The notes under the pieces are model-generated. The model worked only from the letters and a program-made list of their open reading frames with translations, was not told the DNA's origin and did not search any database. 64,000 nt of DNA from Phycisphaeraceae bacterium (lineage in GTDB: Bacteria > Planctomycetota > Phycisphaerae > Phycisphaerales > SM1A02). Below are positions 49,772 through 57,780 of the stretch, piece by piece. The translations under genes were made by a program, and so were the position numbers. Where the stretch lies: NCBI GenBank assembly GCA_019636755.1, contig JAHBWZ010000001.1, forward strand, positions 1-64,000, in the 5' to 3' direction. Positions within the stretch are counted from its first letter, which is position 1, and every line of letters starts with the position of its first letter.

Positions 49772-50980
49772 ATGCTTCGGCCGGGACACGGTCTCTTCTG
49801 CGCGGCGATCTCGCTGCTGATCCTCGGCGTGCTCATGGTCACGAGCGCCTCGCTGCGCATTGATGCGGAGGCGCCGCTCACCGTCGCAGGCGTCCTCACC
49901 TCGCGGACGAGCATGCTCGCGGCCATCGCGGTCGCGGTCCTGCTCATCGCCGCGCACCTGCCGATCGGCCGGCTCGCCGATGCGCCGCGGGCCCGCACCG
50001 CGGCGTGGCTGCTCGGCACGCTCGCGCTCATCCTCGTGCTGCTGCCGCTGGTGCCCGGCGTGGGTCGCAGCGTCAAGGGAGCGAGTCGCTGGCTTGAGTT
50101 CGGCGGGCTCTCGTTCCAGCCGAGCGAGATCGCGAAGTACCTCTGCGTGCTTCTCCTGGCGTGGTATGCGTCACGCCGGCCGCAGCGCATGGAGTCGTTC
50201 TTCGCCGGGTTTCTTCTGCCCTCGGTCGCCGTCCTGGTCCTCGTCGCGGCGATCGCGATCACGGACCTCGGGACGGCGGTCCTCATCGCGGCCGTGGCCG
50301 GCATCCTGCTCATGGCGGCCGGCGTCCGCCCGATGCACCCGCTGCCGTTCATCCCGCTCGTTCTCGCCGGCGTGGCCGCGGCGATCCTGCATCCGCGCTA
50401 CCGCTATCGCCTGGAGCGACTCGAGACCTTCCGGGATCCATTCGCCGACCCGGCGAACGCCGGCTACCAGGCGCTTCAGTCGATGGCCGCCGTCTCGGGC
50501 GGCGGTCCGGCGGGACGAGGGCTGGGCAACGGCATCCAGAAGTTCGGCTACCTGCCGGAGGACACCTCCGACTTCATCTTCGCGATCATCTGCGAGGAAC
50601 AGGGATTGGTCGGCGCGGCCATCGTCTGCAGCCTGTTCATCGCCATCATCGGGTGCGGCATCGCGATCATCGCCCGCGCCCGGACCGCGTTCGGCCGCCT
50701 GCTCACGACCGGCGTCATGCTGACGATCGGGTTCCAGGCGGTGATCAACCTGCTCGTCGTCACCGGCCTCGCGCCGACGAAGGGGATCGCGCTGCCCCTG
50801 GTGTCGCTGGGCGGCACCGGCTGGATCGTGACCTCGTTCTTCCTCGGTCTGGTCATCGCCGTGGACCGGGAGACCCATCTGCCGACGCCGCAGGACGCCG
50901 AGGCGCCATGGGACGCCGAGGAACCGGCGGGCGAGGGACCGGGTTCGAGGACGCCACTGGATCACGCGGTCCCGGCATGA
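49772..50980 (+). CDS. ftsW: SEDS-family cell division/shape protein FtsW, 402 aa
   Basis: Polytopic peptidoglycan polymerase of the FtsW/RodA/SpoVE family with about ten helices. Landmarks are VKGASRWLEFGGLSFQPSEIAK (about 92-113), ITDLGTAVLIAAV, the extracytoplasmic YRLERLETFRDPFADPANAGYQALQS block, the GRGLGNGIQKFGYLPEDTSDFIFAII signature with its catalytic-site Asp, and LVSLGGTGWIV near the end. The C-terminal tail (about 375-402) is acidic and disordered. The stop overlaps the murG start in an ATGA, so polymerase and lipid II synthase are coupled. Adjacent murG favours FtsW over RodA. Confidence 0.93.
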   Translation: MLRPGHGLFCAAISLLILGVLMVTSASLRIDAEAPLTVAGVLTSRTSMLAAIAVAVLLIAAHLPIGRLADAPRARTAAWLLGTLALILVLLPLVPGVGRSVKGASRWLEFGGLSFQPSEIAKYLCVLLLAWYASRRPQRMESFFAGFLLPSVAVLVLVAAIAITDLGTAVLIAAVAGILLMAAGVRPMHPLPFIPLVLAGVAAAILHPRYRYRLERLETFRDPFADPANAGYQALQSMAAVSGGGPAGRGLGNGIQKFGYLPEDTSDFIFAIICEEQGLVGAAIVCSLFIAIIGCGIAIIARARTAFGRLLTTGVMLTIGFQAVINLLVVTGLAPTKGIALPLVSLGGTGWIVTSFFLGLVIAVDRETHLPTPQDAEAPWDAEEPAGEGPGSRTPLDHAVPA

Positions 50981-52104
50981 ACGCGTCCGGGCTGATCGTC
51001 ATGGCGGGCGGTGGGTCCGGCGGCCATCTCAGTCCGGGGCTCGCTGTCCGCGAGGCGGTCGAGGCCCGGGTGGGCGATGCGGTGCGCATCGTCTTCGCAT
51101 GCAGCGAGCGAGAGATCGATCGCGTGATGCTGACCGCGGCCGGCGCCACCTTCCGGCCGGTGCCGGCGCGCCCGCCGTCGCTTCGTCCCGATCGCCTGGT
51201 GCAATTCGCCCGGGGATTCCGCGCCGCGCGCCGCGCTGCCGTCGACATGCTCCGGGCAGAGACGGGGCGTTCGGCGGTGCTGGCGCTGGGCGGCTTCGTG
51301 TCCGCACCGATCGTCACCGCAGCGCGGTCGCTCGGTGTCCCGCGTGTCCTGCTGAACCTGGACGCGGTCGCCGGGCGCGCGAACCGGTTCGTCGCGGCGC
51401 GCTCCACGCTTGTGCTGTCCGCGGTGCCGGTCGTCCGGCTGGGGCGGACGACCGCCGAGGTCGTCGGCATGCCGATCCGGCGTGCCGCCCGTGCGCCGGG
51501 CGATGCGGCGACGTGTCGCGCGGCGCTCGGCCTCGATCCGGGGACCGACACGCTCTTCATCACCGGCGCCTCGCAGGGCTCGAGCTCCATCAACGCCTTC
51601 GTCACCGCCCTGGCCCGCGCCGATCCGTCTCTCTTCCGCGGGTGGCAGGTGATCCACCTCGCCGGCGCGTCGGCGTGTGCCGGCGCCGAGGCCGCGTGGG
51701 CGGCGGCGGGCATCCGCGCGCACGTCGCTCCGTTCATGCACGAGATCGGGCGCGCGTGGGGCGCGGCATCGCTTGCGGTCAGTCGCGCGGGCGCGAACTC
51801 CGTGGCCGAGGCCGCGGCGAATCGCGTGCCGACGCTCTTCCTCCCCTACCCCTGGCACCGCGACCGGCACCAGGCGTTCAACGTGCAGCCGCTCGTCGCC
51901 GCGGGCGCCGCGGCCGTGGCGGAAGATCGCGTCGACCCCGCCCTGATGCTCGGCGAGGCCGGCGCGGTGCTCGGGGCATTGATGGGAGACCCTGAGGCCC
52001 GACGCGCGATGGTGGATCGGCTGGCGCGGTCGGCGCCGGCCGACGCGGCCACGCACGTGGCGGACATCCTGCTCGGCCTGCTCCGGGCGGGCGGATCGCG
52101 GTGA
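50977..52104 (+). CDS. murG: UDP-GlcNAc:lipid I N-acetylglucosaminyltransferase MurG, 375 aa
   Basis: GT-B glycosyltransferase making lipid II on the cytoplasmic membrane face. The first G-loop is MAGGGSGGHLSPGLAVREAV (9-28), the second is LALGGFVSAPIVTAARSLGVPRVLLNLDAVAG; normal MurG has HEQN at that spot, so the LNLDAVAG variant is unusual. The C-terminal donor site has FITGASQGSSSINAF (usual GGSQGA), then SRAGANSVAEAAANRVPTLFLPYPW and the DRHQAFNV loop replacing the family DHQ-x-x-N. Start at 50977 overlaps ftsW. The variant motifs are still consistent with MurG, and context supports it. Confidence 0.88.
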   Translation: MNASGLIVMAGGGSGGHLSPGLAVREAVEARVGDAVRIVFACSEREIDRVMLTAAGATFRPVPARPPSLRPDRLVQFARGFRAARRAAVDMLRAETGRSAVLALGGFVSAPIVTAARSLGVPRVLLNLDAVAGRANRFVAARSTLVLSAVPVVRLGRTTAEVVGMPIRRAARAPGDAATCRAALGLDPGTDTLFITGASQGSSSINAFVTALARADPSLFRGWQVIHLAGASACAGAEAAWAAAGIRAHVAPFMHEIGRAWGAASLAVSRAGANSVAEAAANRVPTLFLPYPWHRDRHQAFNVQPLVAAGAAAVAEDRVDPALMLGEAGAVLGALMGDPEARRAMVDRLARSAPADAATHVADILLGLLRAGGSR

Positions 52105-52185
52105 CCGGCGGCTCCCGTCGGAGGCGTCCCAGGATTCGTCCGCGCATCGATGATCGTCTCTGTAGAATCGTCGGTGGGAGAAGCG

Positions 52186-52746
52186 ATGGCGGCCGACGGC
52201 TCAGGAATTCGAGGTGTCCTGCTGGTCCCGGGTGACCGGATGGATGTCCCGTCGCCCGCGCCGGACGCGGCCCGGGCGCGCGACGACGATCCGCACTGGT
52301 CCCGCGCCACCGATCCCTGGATGGCGGCGGCGCTCCTGGGAGTCCTGCTGCGACAGAAGCGCGATCGCGCCGCCTGGGGCCTGGAGCCCCGGCCGATCGA
52401 ACTCCGGGTCGAGGCCGATGTCGGCGCGGACGACCGGGCGATGTTCCTCCGGCTGGCGACGTGCGTCGCCGGGCTCTTCCCTGGTGAAGTCGTCCTGGAC
52501 GATGCGATCTCCGCGTCGGCGCCGGCGTGCGCCATCGATGGTGACGGCGCGTTCCCCGGTCCGCGGCCGATCCGGACGCAGGACGGGGTGCCCGCCGTGC
52601 CGCCGGACACGTGCGAACCCGGACCGCGGACCGGATCCCCGCGCCGGGCCGGTGCGGGCGCCGCCCGGGATCCATCGCTTTCGGCCGAGGAGATCGCGAT
52701 GCTCCTCGGGTCGCCCGCGCCGATGGCGCCGGAGCGCGCCCCGTGA
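52186..52746 (+). CDS. Hypothetical protein coupled to a GGDEF cyclase, 186 aa
   Basis: Unrecognised. A start at 52186 (MAADGSGIRG) is chosen because GGAG lies five bases upstream; a possible -10 (TAGAAT, 52163-52168) would make a very short leader. Visible parts: DDDPHWSRATDPWMAAALLG, PRPIELRVEADVGADDRAMFLRLATCVAG, and a short C-terminal helix PSLSAEEIAMLLGSPAP after a Pro/Gly-rich linker. The terminal SAEEIAMLL motif resembles short binding peptides, but this is speculation. The stop overlaps the GTG start of the diguanylate cyclase gene (GTGA), so the two products are made together and may interact. Confidence 0.6.
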   Translation: MAADGSGIRGVLLVPGDRMDVPSPAPDAARARDDDPHWSRATDPWMAAALLGVLLRQKRDRAAWGLEPRPIELRVEADVGADDRAMFLRLATCVAGLFPGEVVLDDAISASAPACAIDGDGAFPGPRPIRTQDGVPAVPPDTCEPGPRTGSPRRAGAGAARDPSLSAEEIAMLLGSPAPMAPERAP

Positions 52747-54017
52747 CCGGCGCGCCGATCTCGCATGCCGGGCAGGACCGCCGCAGCACCGATCGGTTCC
52801 TGGCGTGCGTTCCGCGCGACGCCCGCATCGCCGGGTGCGCGGATCGCACGGACTGCCTGCTGACGGCCATCCTCCGCATCGCATGTCCGGCACACGGGGT
52901 GCGATACAGCCACCTGCTCCTGGATCCGTCCCGACTCCCCGCGGACGCGGAGTCGCGTCGTCAGGCCCGCCGCGCAATGGCGCTGGCGGACCCATCCCTG
53001 CACGTCGTCATGCGGCAGGGTGATGCCGACCGCGCGGACGCGGACAGCGGCGGCCATGCACCGCCGGACGCGCACGACGACCAGGTGGTCCATGGGACGG
53101 CGTCCGCGCCGCCGATTGAGGCCGCGCCGGTCCCGGGGCCCCTGTCCGCCGGTCACCCGGACCGACGCCCCGACCCGCCCGGACCGCCGGATCCGGAGCC
53201 GTCGCTGCTGCACGCCGTCGCCATGGGCGACGAGCGCCTGGAGCACCTGCTGACGGAACGAGCCCGGGCGCTCAGCGGGTGCCCGGATCTCTGCATTCTC
53301 CCGGTCGGCGCGCCGCGCGCGGACGTGCTGGGCGCCTGCCCGATTGCCGGCGACGGGATCGACCTGGGGACACTGGTCGCACCGTCGCTCGGCGAGGATC
53401 AGCGACGCGCCTGGGCGGCCTGGTCCGCCGCGTGGATCGCCGCGCGCGATCGCGTGCACGCGAGCCGGGAACTCGCGTACCGCGACGACCTCACCGGCAT
53501 CTGGAACCGACGGTACTTCCGGCTCTTCCTGGATCGATCGATCACCGAGGCGCGCCGGGTCCGGCGCCCGGTCACGATCATGCTCTTCGACATCGACGAC
53601 TTCAAGCGATACAACGACGCGTTCGGACACGAAGCCGGCGACGAGATCCTGCGCGAGACCGTCCGGCTGCTGCTGTCGACGGTGCGCGCGGGCGACCGCG
53701 TCTGCCGGATCGGCGGCGATGAGTTCGCCGTCGTCTTCGCGGACCTGGAGCAGCCGCGCACCGCGGGCTCATCGCACCCGGACTCGGTCGAGCAGCTCGC
53801 CGAACGGTTCCGCGATCAGATCCGCCGCGCCCGCTTTCCGAAACTGGGCTGCGATGCGCCGGGCACCGTCACCATCTCGGCCGGGCTGGCGACATTCCCG
53901 TGGGACTCGCACGAGCCGGAGGAACTGCTGCGGATCGCCGACGCGCGCCTGCTGGAATCCAAGTCGCGCGGGAAGAACTGCCTTACCTTCGGTCCGGACG
54001 GCGCCGCCTGCGGCTGA
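52743..54017 (+). CDS. GGDEF-domain diguanylate cyclase, 424 aa
   Basis: The C-terminal 180 residues are a GGDEF domain that should make cyclic di-GMP: YRDDLTGIWNRRYFRLFLDR, IMLFDIDDFKRYNDAFGHEAGDEIL, and the intact signature RIGGDEFAVVF. An inhibitory I-site RAGD lies exactly five residues upstream of GGDEF, implying product feedback. The N-terminal 250 residues contain RFLACVPRDARIAGCADRTDCLLTAI and a Pro-rich linker (about 105-155), possibly a degenerate GAF-like sensor; no membrane segment is seen. GTG start overlaps the stop of the upstream gene. The last 35 bases overlap the PEP-CTERM gene on the other strand. Confidence 0.9.
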   Translation: MTGAPISHAGQDRRSTDRFLACVPRDARIAGCADRTDCLLTAILRIACPAHGVRYSHLLLDPSRLPADAESRRQARRAMALADPSLHVVMRQGDADRADADSGGHAPPDAHDDQVVHGTASAPPIEAAPVPGPLSAGHPDRRPDPPGPPDPEPSLLHAVAMGDERLEHLLTERARALSGCPDLCILPVGAPRADVLGACPIAGDGIDLGTLVAPSLGEDQRRAWAAWSAAWIAARDRVHASRELAYRDDLTGIWNRRYFRLFLDRSITEARRVRRPVTIMLFDIDDFKRYNDAFGHEAGDEILRETVRLLLSTVRAGDRVCRIGGDEFAVVFADLEQPRTAGSSHPDSVEQLAERFRDQIRRARFPKLGCDAPGTVTISAGLATFPWDSHEPEELLRIADARLLESKSRGKNCLTFGPDGAACG

Positions 54018-54717
54018 GCGGCGGCAGCGCGGTCGCGATGACCGCCGCCGCGCCCGGTGCGGGCACCACCTGCACGTGGAACGGCACGTCCTCGGTCGTC
54101 AGCACGGTGAACGGCCAGTAGTGCAGCATCCCGGAATAGGTGAACCCGGCCCCCGTGGTCACGGTGAACTGCGCGATGACGACTTCGCCGGAGGCCCCGG
54201 CGTAGACCTCGGATCCGGGTCCCGGGTTCGCGTCGAAATACCCTGCGCCCGAGAGACTGAAGCCGGTTCCGGCAACGACCTGCCCCACCGGCCAGCCCGG
54301 CGAGGTTGCGACGTCCGCGAGGACCGGGTCGAGGCCAAGCGAAAGCCACGAGTCGTGCGCCTGCTGAAACGGTCCCCATGGCCCGAGGCCACCCTGGTAG
54401 AAGTCCATCTCCGGATACGCCGGCAGCAGTTCGCCGTTGACGATCGATCCGCCGGTCACGGAGAGGACCAGCGGATTCACCGCGCCGTAGATGGTGGCCA
54501 CCTGGTCCAGCGGTGAATTGAACGTCGCGATCACGCGATACGTCGTCGATCCCGGCTGGATCGTGCCCAGGCTCTGCGCGTACGCCCCGGTGAACGCCGC
54601 GTGCGCCGCCGGCGCCGAGACCAGCGGGAAGACGGTCGCCACCCAGGCCACGGCGGCGCAGCCGCGTGCGGCACGAGGGGCATATCCCGGAGCGACGCTG
54701 ACGCGACGGACTGACAT
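53983..54717 (-). CDS. PEP-CTERM-like exported protein, paralogue, 244 aa
   Basis: Signal peptide (about 15-40, AVAWVATVFPLVSAPAAHA), then a body paralogous to the protein at 46576-47262: TTYRVIATFNSPLD, HDSWLSLGLDP, AGYFDANPGPGSEVYAG and VVIAQFTVTT are shared blocks. The tail VVPAPGAAAVIATALPPLSRRRRR has the proline motif and Arg cluster of a PEP-CTERM signal, but its hydrophobic stretch is shorter and broken by two Pro, so anchoring may be weak. It is tail-to-tail with the GGDEF gene with a 35-base overlap. Function unknown. Confidence 0.83.
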   Translation of the reverse strand: MSVRRVSVAPGYAPRAARGCAAVAWVATVFPLVSAPAAHAAFTGAYAQSLGTIQPGSTTYRVIATFNSPLDQVATIYGAVNPLVLSVTGGSIVNGELLPAYPEMDFYQGGLGPWGPFQQAHDSWLSLGLDPVLADVATSPGWPVGQVVAGTGFSLSGAGYFDANPGPGSEVYAGASGEVVIAQFTVTTGAGFTYSGMLHYWPFTVLTTEDVPFHVQVVPAPGAAAVIATALPPLSRRRRRPDRR

Positions 54718-54801
54718 GCGGTTGCCCTCCGATGATCGGAGCCGTCGACCGTCCGCGGACGGCGGTGCCGATCGATGATGTCAGGACGGGCCTCACATGG
54801 T

Positions 54802-55878
54802 CTACGCGACCGTGATCGACTCGTCCAGGTAGACGTCCTGGATCGCATTGAGCAGGCGGATCCCTTCGCTCATGGGCCGCTGGAATGCCTTGCGCCCGGA
54901 GATCAGCCCCATGCCCCCCGCCCGCTTGTTGATGACCGCGGTCCGGACGGCCTGCTCGAGATCGTTCTCCCCGGAGCCGCCGCCCGAATTGATCAGGCCG
55001 GCGCGTCCCATGTAGCAGTTCATGACCTGGTAGCGCGTCAGGTCGATCGGATGATCGGAGGCGAGTTCGGTGTAGATCCGCTTGTCGAACTTTCCGTACG
55101 ACGAACCGCCCATGTTGAGCGCGGCGTATCCGCCGTTGTTCTCCGGCTGCTTCTGCTTGATGATGTCCGCCTGGATCGTGACACCAAGGTGGTTCGCCTG
55201 GCCGGTGAGGTCGGCGGACACGTGGTAATCGGTGTCGGCCTTCCTGAACGCCGGGTTCCTGAGGTAGCACCAGAGAATCGTGGCCATACCCAGTTCATGC
55301 GCGTGCTGGAATGCGTGGGCGATCTCCACGATCTGGCGCCCCGAATGCTCACTGCCGAAGTAGATGGTCGCACCGACGGCCACCGCACCCAGGTTCCACG
55401 CTTCCTCGACCGTCCCGAACAGGACCTGGTCGAACTGATTGGGATGGGTCAGCAGTTCGTTGTGATTGACCTTCACGATGAACGGGATCCGGTGGGCATA
55501 CTTCCGCGCGACCGAACCGAGGACGCCGAACGTCGTCGCCACGGCATTGCACCCGCCCTCGACGGCGAGCTTCACGATGTTCCCGCCGTCGAAATAGATC
55601 GGGTTTCGCGCGAAGGACGCGCCGGCGGCGTGCTCGATGCCCTGGTCGACCGGGAGGATCGAGAGGTACCCGGTGCCGCCGAGCCGGCCGTGATCGAAGA
55701 GTGCCTGGATCGACCGGAGCACCTGGGGCGATCGATCGCTCAGTGCATAGACGCGATCGACGAAGTCCGGACCCGGGAGATGCAGCGAGGAACGGTCGAC
55801 CTTCGCCTTCCACGTCAGCAGCGACTCGGCCTCGTTGCCAAGGAGTGCCTCGATCCTCGATCCGGTCGTGATGGACAT
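54802..55878 (-). CDS. fbaB: Class I fructose-bisphosphate aldolase, DhnA/FbaB type, 358 aa
   Basis: Archaeal-type class I aldolase that interconverts fructose-1,6-bisphosphate with DHAP and glyceraldehyde-3-phosphate through a Schiff base. Family blocks are [50 protein letters not shown], and the phosphate-binding [41 protein letters not shown] region (about 290-335). Start at 55878 is supported by GGAG eight bases upstream; a candidate -10 (TATAGT, minus strand 55915-55910) lies just beyond. Length is normal for the subgroup. It is divergent from the M14 pair. Confidence 0.93.
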   Translation of the reverse strand: MSITTGSRIEALLGNEAESLLTWKAKVDRSSLHLPGPDFVDRVYALSDRSPQVLRSIQALFDHGRLGGTGYLSILPVDQGIEHAAGASFARNPIYFDGGNIVKLAVEGGCNAVATTFGVLGSVARKYAHRIPFIVKVNHNELLTHPNQFDQVLFGTVEEAWNLGAVAVGATIYFGSEHSGRQIVEIAHAFQHAHELGMATILWCYLRNPAFRKADTDYHVSADLTGQANHLGVTIQADIIKQKQPENNGGYAALNMGGSSYGKFDKRIYTELASDHPIDLTRYQVMNCYMGRAGLINSGGGSGENDLEQAVRTAVINKRAGGMGLISGRKAFQRPMSEGIRLLNAIQDVYLDESITVA

Positions 55879-56004
55879 GCGGTGCTCCTGCTCGATGTTC
55901 GACGTCCCGACTATACCGCGAGGAGCCTCCGGATGCCGATGGTTCCGGCGTGCCACCGCGTCCGCGCGGCGCGGTAGAACCGGCCCCGATCCCGGACACC
56001 CTGC

Positions 56005-57780
56005 ATGCCGTACATCGCACCTGCTCCGCTCGTCGTCTGTGTCGCATCGTTCCTTCCGGGCGCCCCGGGTGCGACACCGGCGAGCGCTCAGTATCCGCAG
56101 GCCATCGAGATCGCCAGGACACCGGATGGCCGGCCCGTCCTCGTGCATCGGTACGGTCCGGCCGCGACGGCCGGGACACCGGCGGTACTCGTCGTGGCCG
56201 GCGCAGACGGTCGTTTCCGCAGCGCGGTCGAGATCGCCCGGGCGCTGGGCGCACGGTTCGCCGAGGCGGCACGCGAGGACGCCGCCGACACCGCATCCCG
56301 GAGGATTCCGGAGGGGACCGCGGTGTACATCCTGGCCGTTCTCAATCCCGATCACACGGCGTGGCGCACGGCACCCGGCACACCGGGCGTGGACTGGGGT
56401 CGCGCGCCCGGCGTGGATGACGCGGACCGTGACGGCCGTACGGGCGAGGACGGCGGCGCGGACCTGGACGGGGACGGGTTCATCACGCAGATGCGCGTGC
56501 GCGATCCGGATCCCCGGTACGGACTCGACACGGGCTGGGTCATCGATCCGGATGACGCGCGGCGCATGCGCCGCGCGGATCCGGCCCGTGGCGAGACCGG
56601 AACACACGCGCTGCTCATCGAGAGCACGGATCAGGACGGCGACGGGCGCTTCGCGGAGGACGGCATCGCGGGCGCGGCCGGCGGGGGAATCGACCTCGAT
56701 CTCAACTTCCCGGCGCTGTGGCCGGAGTTCATCGACGGTGCCGGGCCGGCGCCGCTCTCTCGCCCGGAGACGCGCGGTCTCGCGGAGTGGCTGCTCACGC
56801 GGCCGGAAATCGTCGCCCTGGTGGTGCTCGGCCGGCACGACTCGATCGTGAACGTGCCGGTGCCAGGCCGGTTCGACGCGACCGGGCGCGTGCCGCTCGG
56901 CATCGAGGAGGGAGACCGCGCCCTGTACGAGCGCGTGAGCCGCCGGTTCCGCGACCTGACCGGCCGCACGTCGTCGGAGGCGCCGGATGACGCGGGATCG
57001 CTGGCGCGCTGGTCGTATGCGCACCTCGGACTGCCGACCTTCGCGGTGCGCACGGCCCCGCAGCCGACTGCGGCCGCGGACGGGCGCACCGAGGCGCCCG
57101 GCCCCGGTCCCGCGACCGGCGATCCGCCCGCGCCGGCCGCCGACAGCGGTCCACCGCGCACCGGCGGTCCGCCGGCACGGCGCGGGCGCGGCGGCGCCGC
57201 ACCGGCCGGAGCGGCGCGGACAGCGCCGGCCGCCGAAGGCGACGACGCGGCGTGGCTTCGAATGAGCGACGAGCGCGGCGGCGCCGGGTTCATTCCGTGG
57301 CGCGCGTTCCAGCATCCCAGGCTCGGCGCGGTCGAGATCGGCGGATTCACGCCCGGCTTCCGGTATGCACTCAGCGCGGACGAACAGGCCAGCCTGACGG
57401 ACCACCTGGAGCAGACGATCATCGACCTGCTCCGGGACCTCCCGCGCCTCGTGTTTGACGTCCGCGCCGTCACGCGGGAGGCCTCGGGGCTCTGGCGCAT
57501 CCATGTCCGGCTGGAGAACGCGGGGCGCATGGCGACCGCGACCGCCATGCTCGAGAAGACGCGCCGCCTTCCCCCGCTCGTCGCGTCGATCGGCGTGCCG
57601 CCGGATCGCATCGTGGCCGGGACTCCGCTGATCCGGTGGAGCACCCTGGCGCCGGGCGAATCGGTGACCGGGACGTGGCTCATCCGCGCCGAGGACGGCG
57701 CCTCGATCGACATCACGCTCCGGTCTGTCGTGTCCGGCGACCAGACCCGCACCATCCGTCTCGAGGAATCACGTCCGTGA
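56005..57780 (+). CDS. M14-family carboxypeptidase homologue without zinc ligands, 591 aa
   Basis: Secreted (signal ending ATPASA, about 28). The fold follows its neighbour: [21 protein letters not shown] (61-81) aligns with the neighbour's zinc-binding segment but has no H-x-x-[14 protein letters not shown] aligns with the substrate-binding N-R-N-W and has lost the Arg; RHDSIV keeps a His. DxDxDG loops occur at 139-160 ([20 protein letters not shown]) and 209-220 ([12 protein letters not shown]). An Ala/Pro/Gly insert fills about 355-420. It is therefore probably a pseudoenzyme or a binding partner. The stop overlaps the GTG of the catalytic M14 gene, so the two are coupled. Confidence 0.82.
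   Translation: MPYIAPAPLVVCVASFLPGAPGATPASAQYPQAIEIARTPDGRPVLVHRYGPAATAGTPAVLVVAGADGRFRSAVEIARALGARFAEAAREDAADTASRRIPEGTAVYILAVLNPDHTAWRTAPGTPGVDWGRAPGVDDADRDGRTGEDGGADLDGDGFITQMRVRDPDPRYGLDTGWVIDPDDARRMRRADPARGETGTHALLIESTDQDGDGRFAEDGIAGAAGGGIDLDLNFPALWPEFIDGAGPAPLSRPETRGLAEWLLTRPEIVALVVLGRHDSIVNVPVPGRFDATGRVPLGIEEGDRALYERVSRRFRDLTGRTSSEAPDDAGSLARWSYAHLGLPTFAVRTAPQPTAAADGRTEAPGPGPATGDPPAPAADSGPPRTGGPPARRGRGGAAPAGAARTAPAAEGDDAAWLRMSDERGGAGFIPWRAFQHPRLGAVEIGGFTPGFRYALSADEQASLTDHLEQTIIDLLRDLPRLVFDVRAVTREASGLWRIHVRLENAGRMATATAMLEKTRRLPPLVASIGVPPDRIVAGTPLIRWSTLAPGESVTGTWLIRAEDGASIDITLRSVVSGDQTRTIRLEESRP

Noticed and set aside
55879-57504. Very long N-terminal extension of the aldolase frame
   Set aside because: The frame is open for about 540 more codons, but that part is antisense to the M14 homologue. 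The aldolase domain begins exactly at the ATG at 55878, which has a ribosome site.
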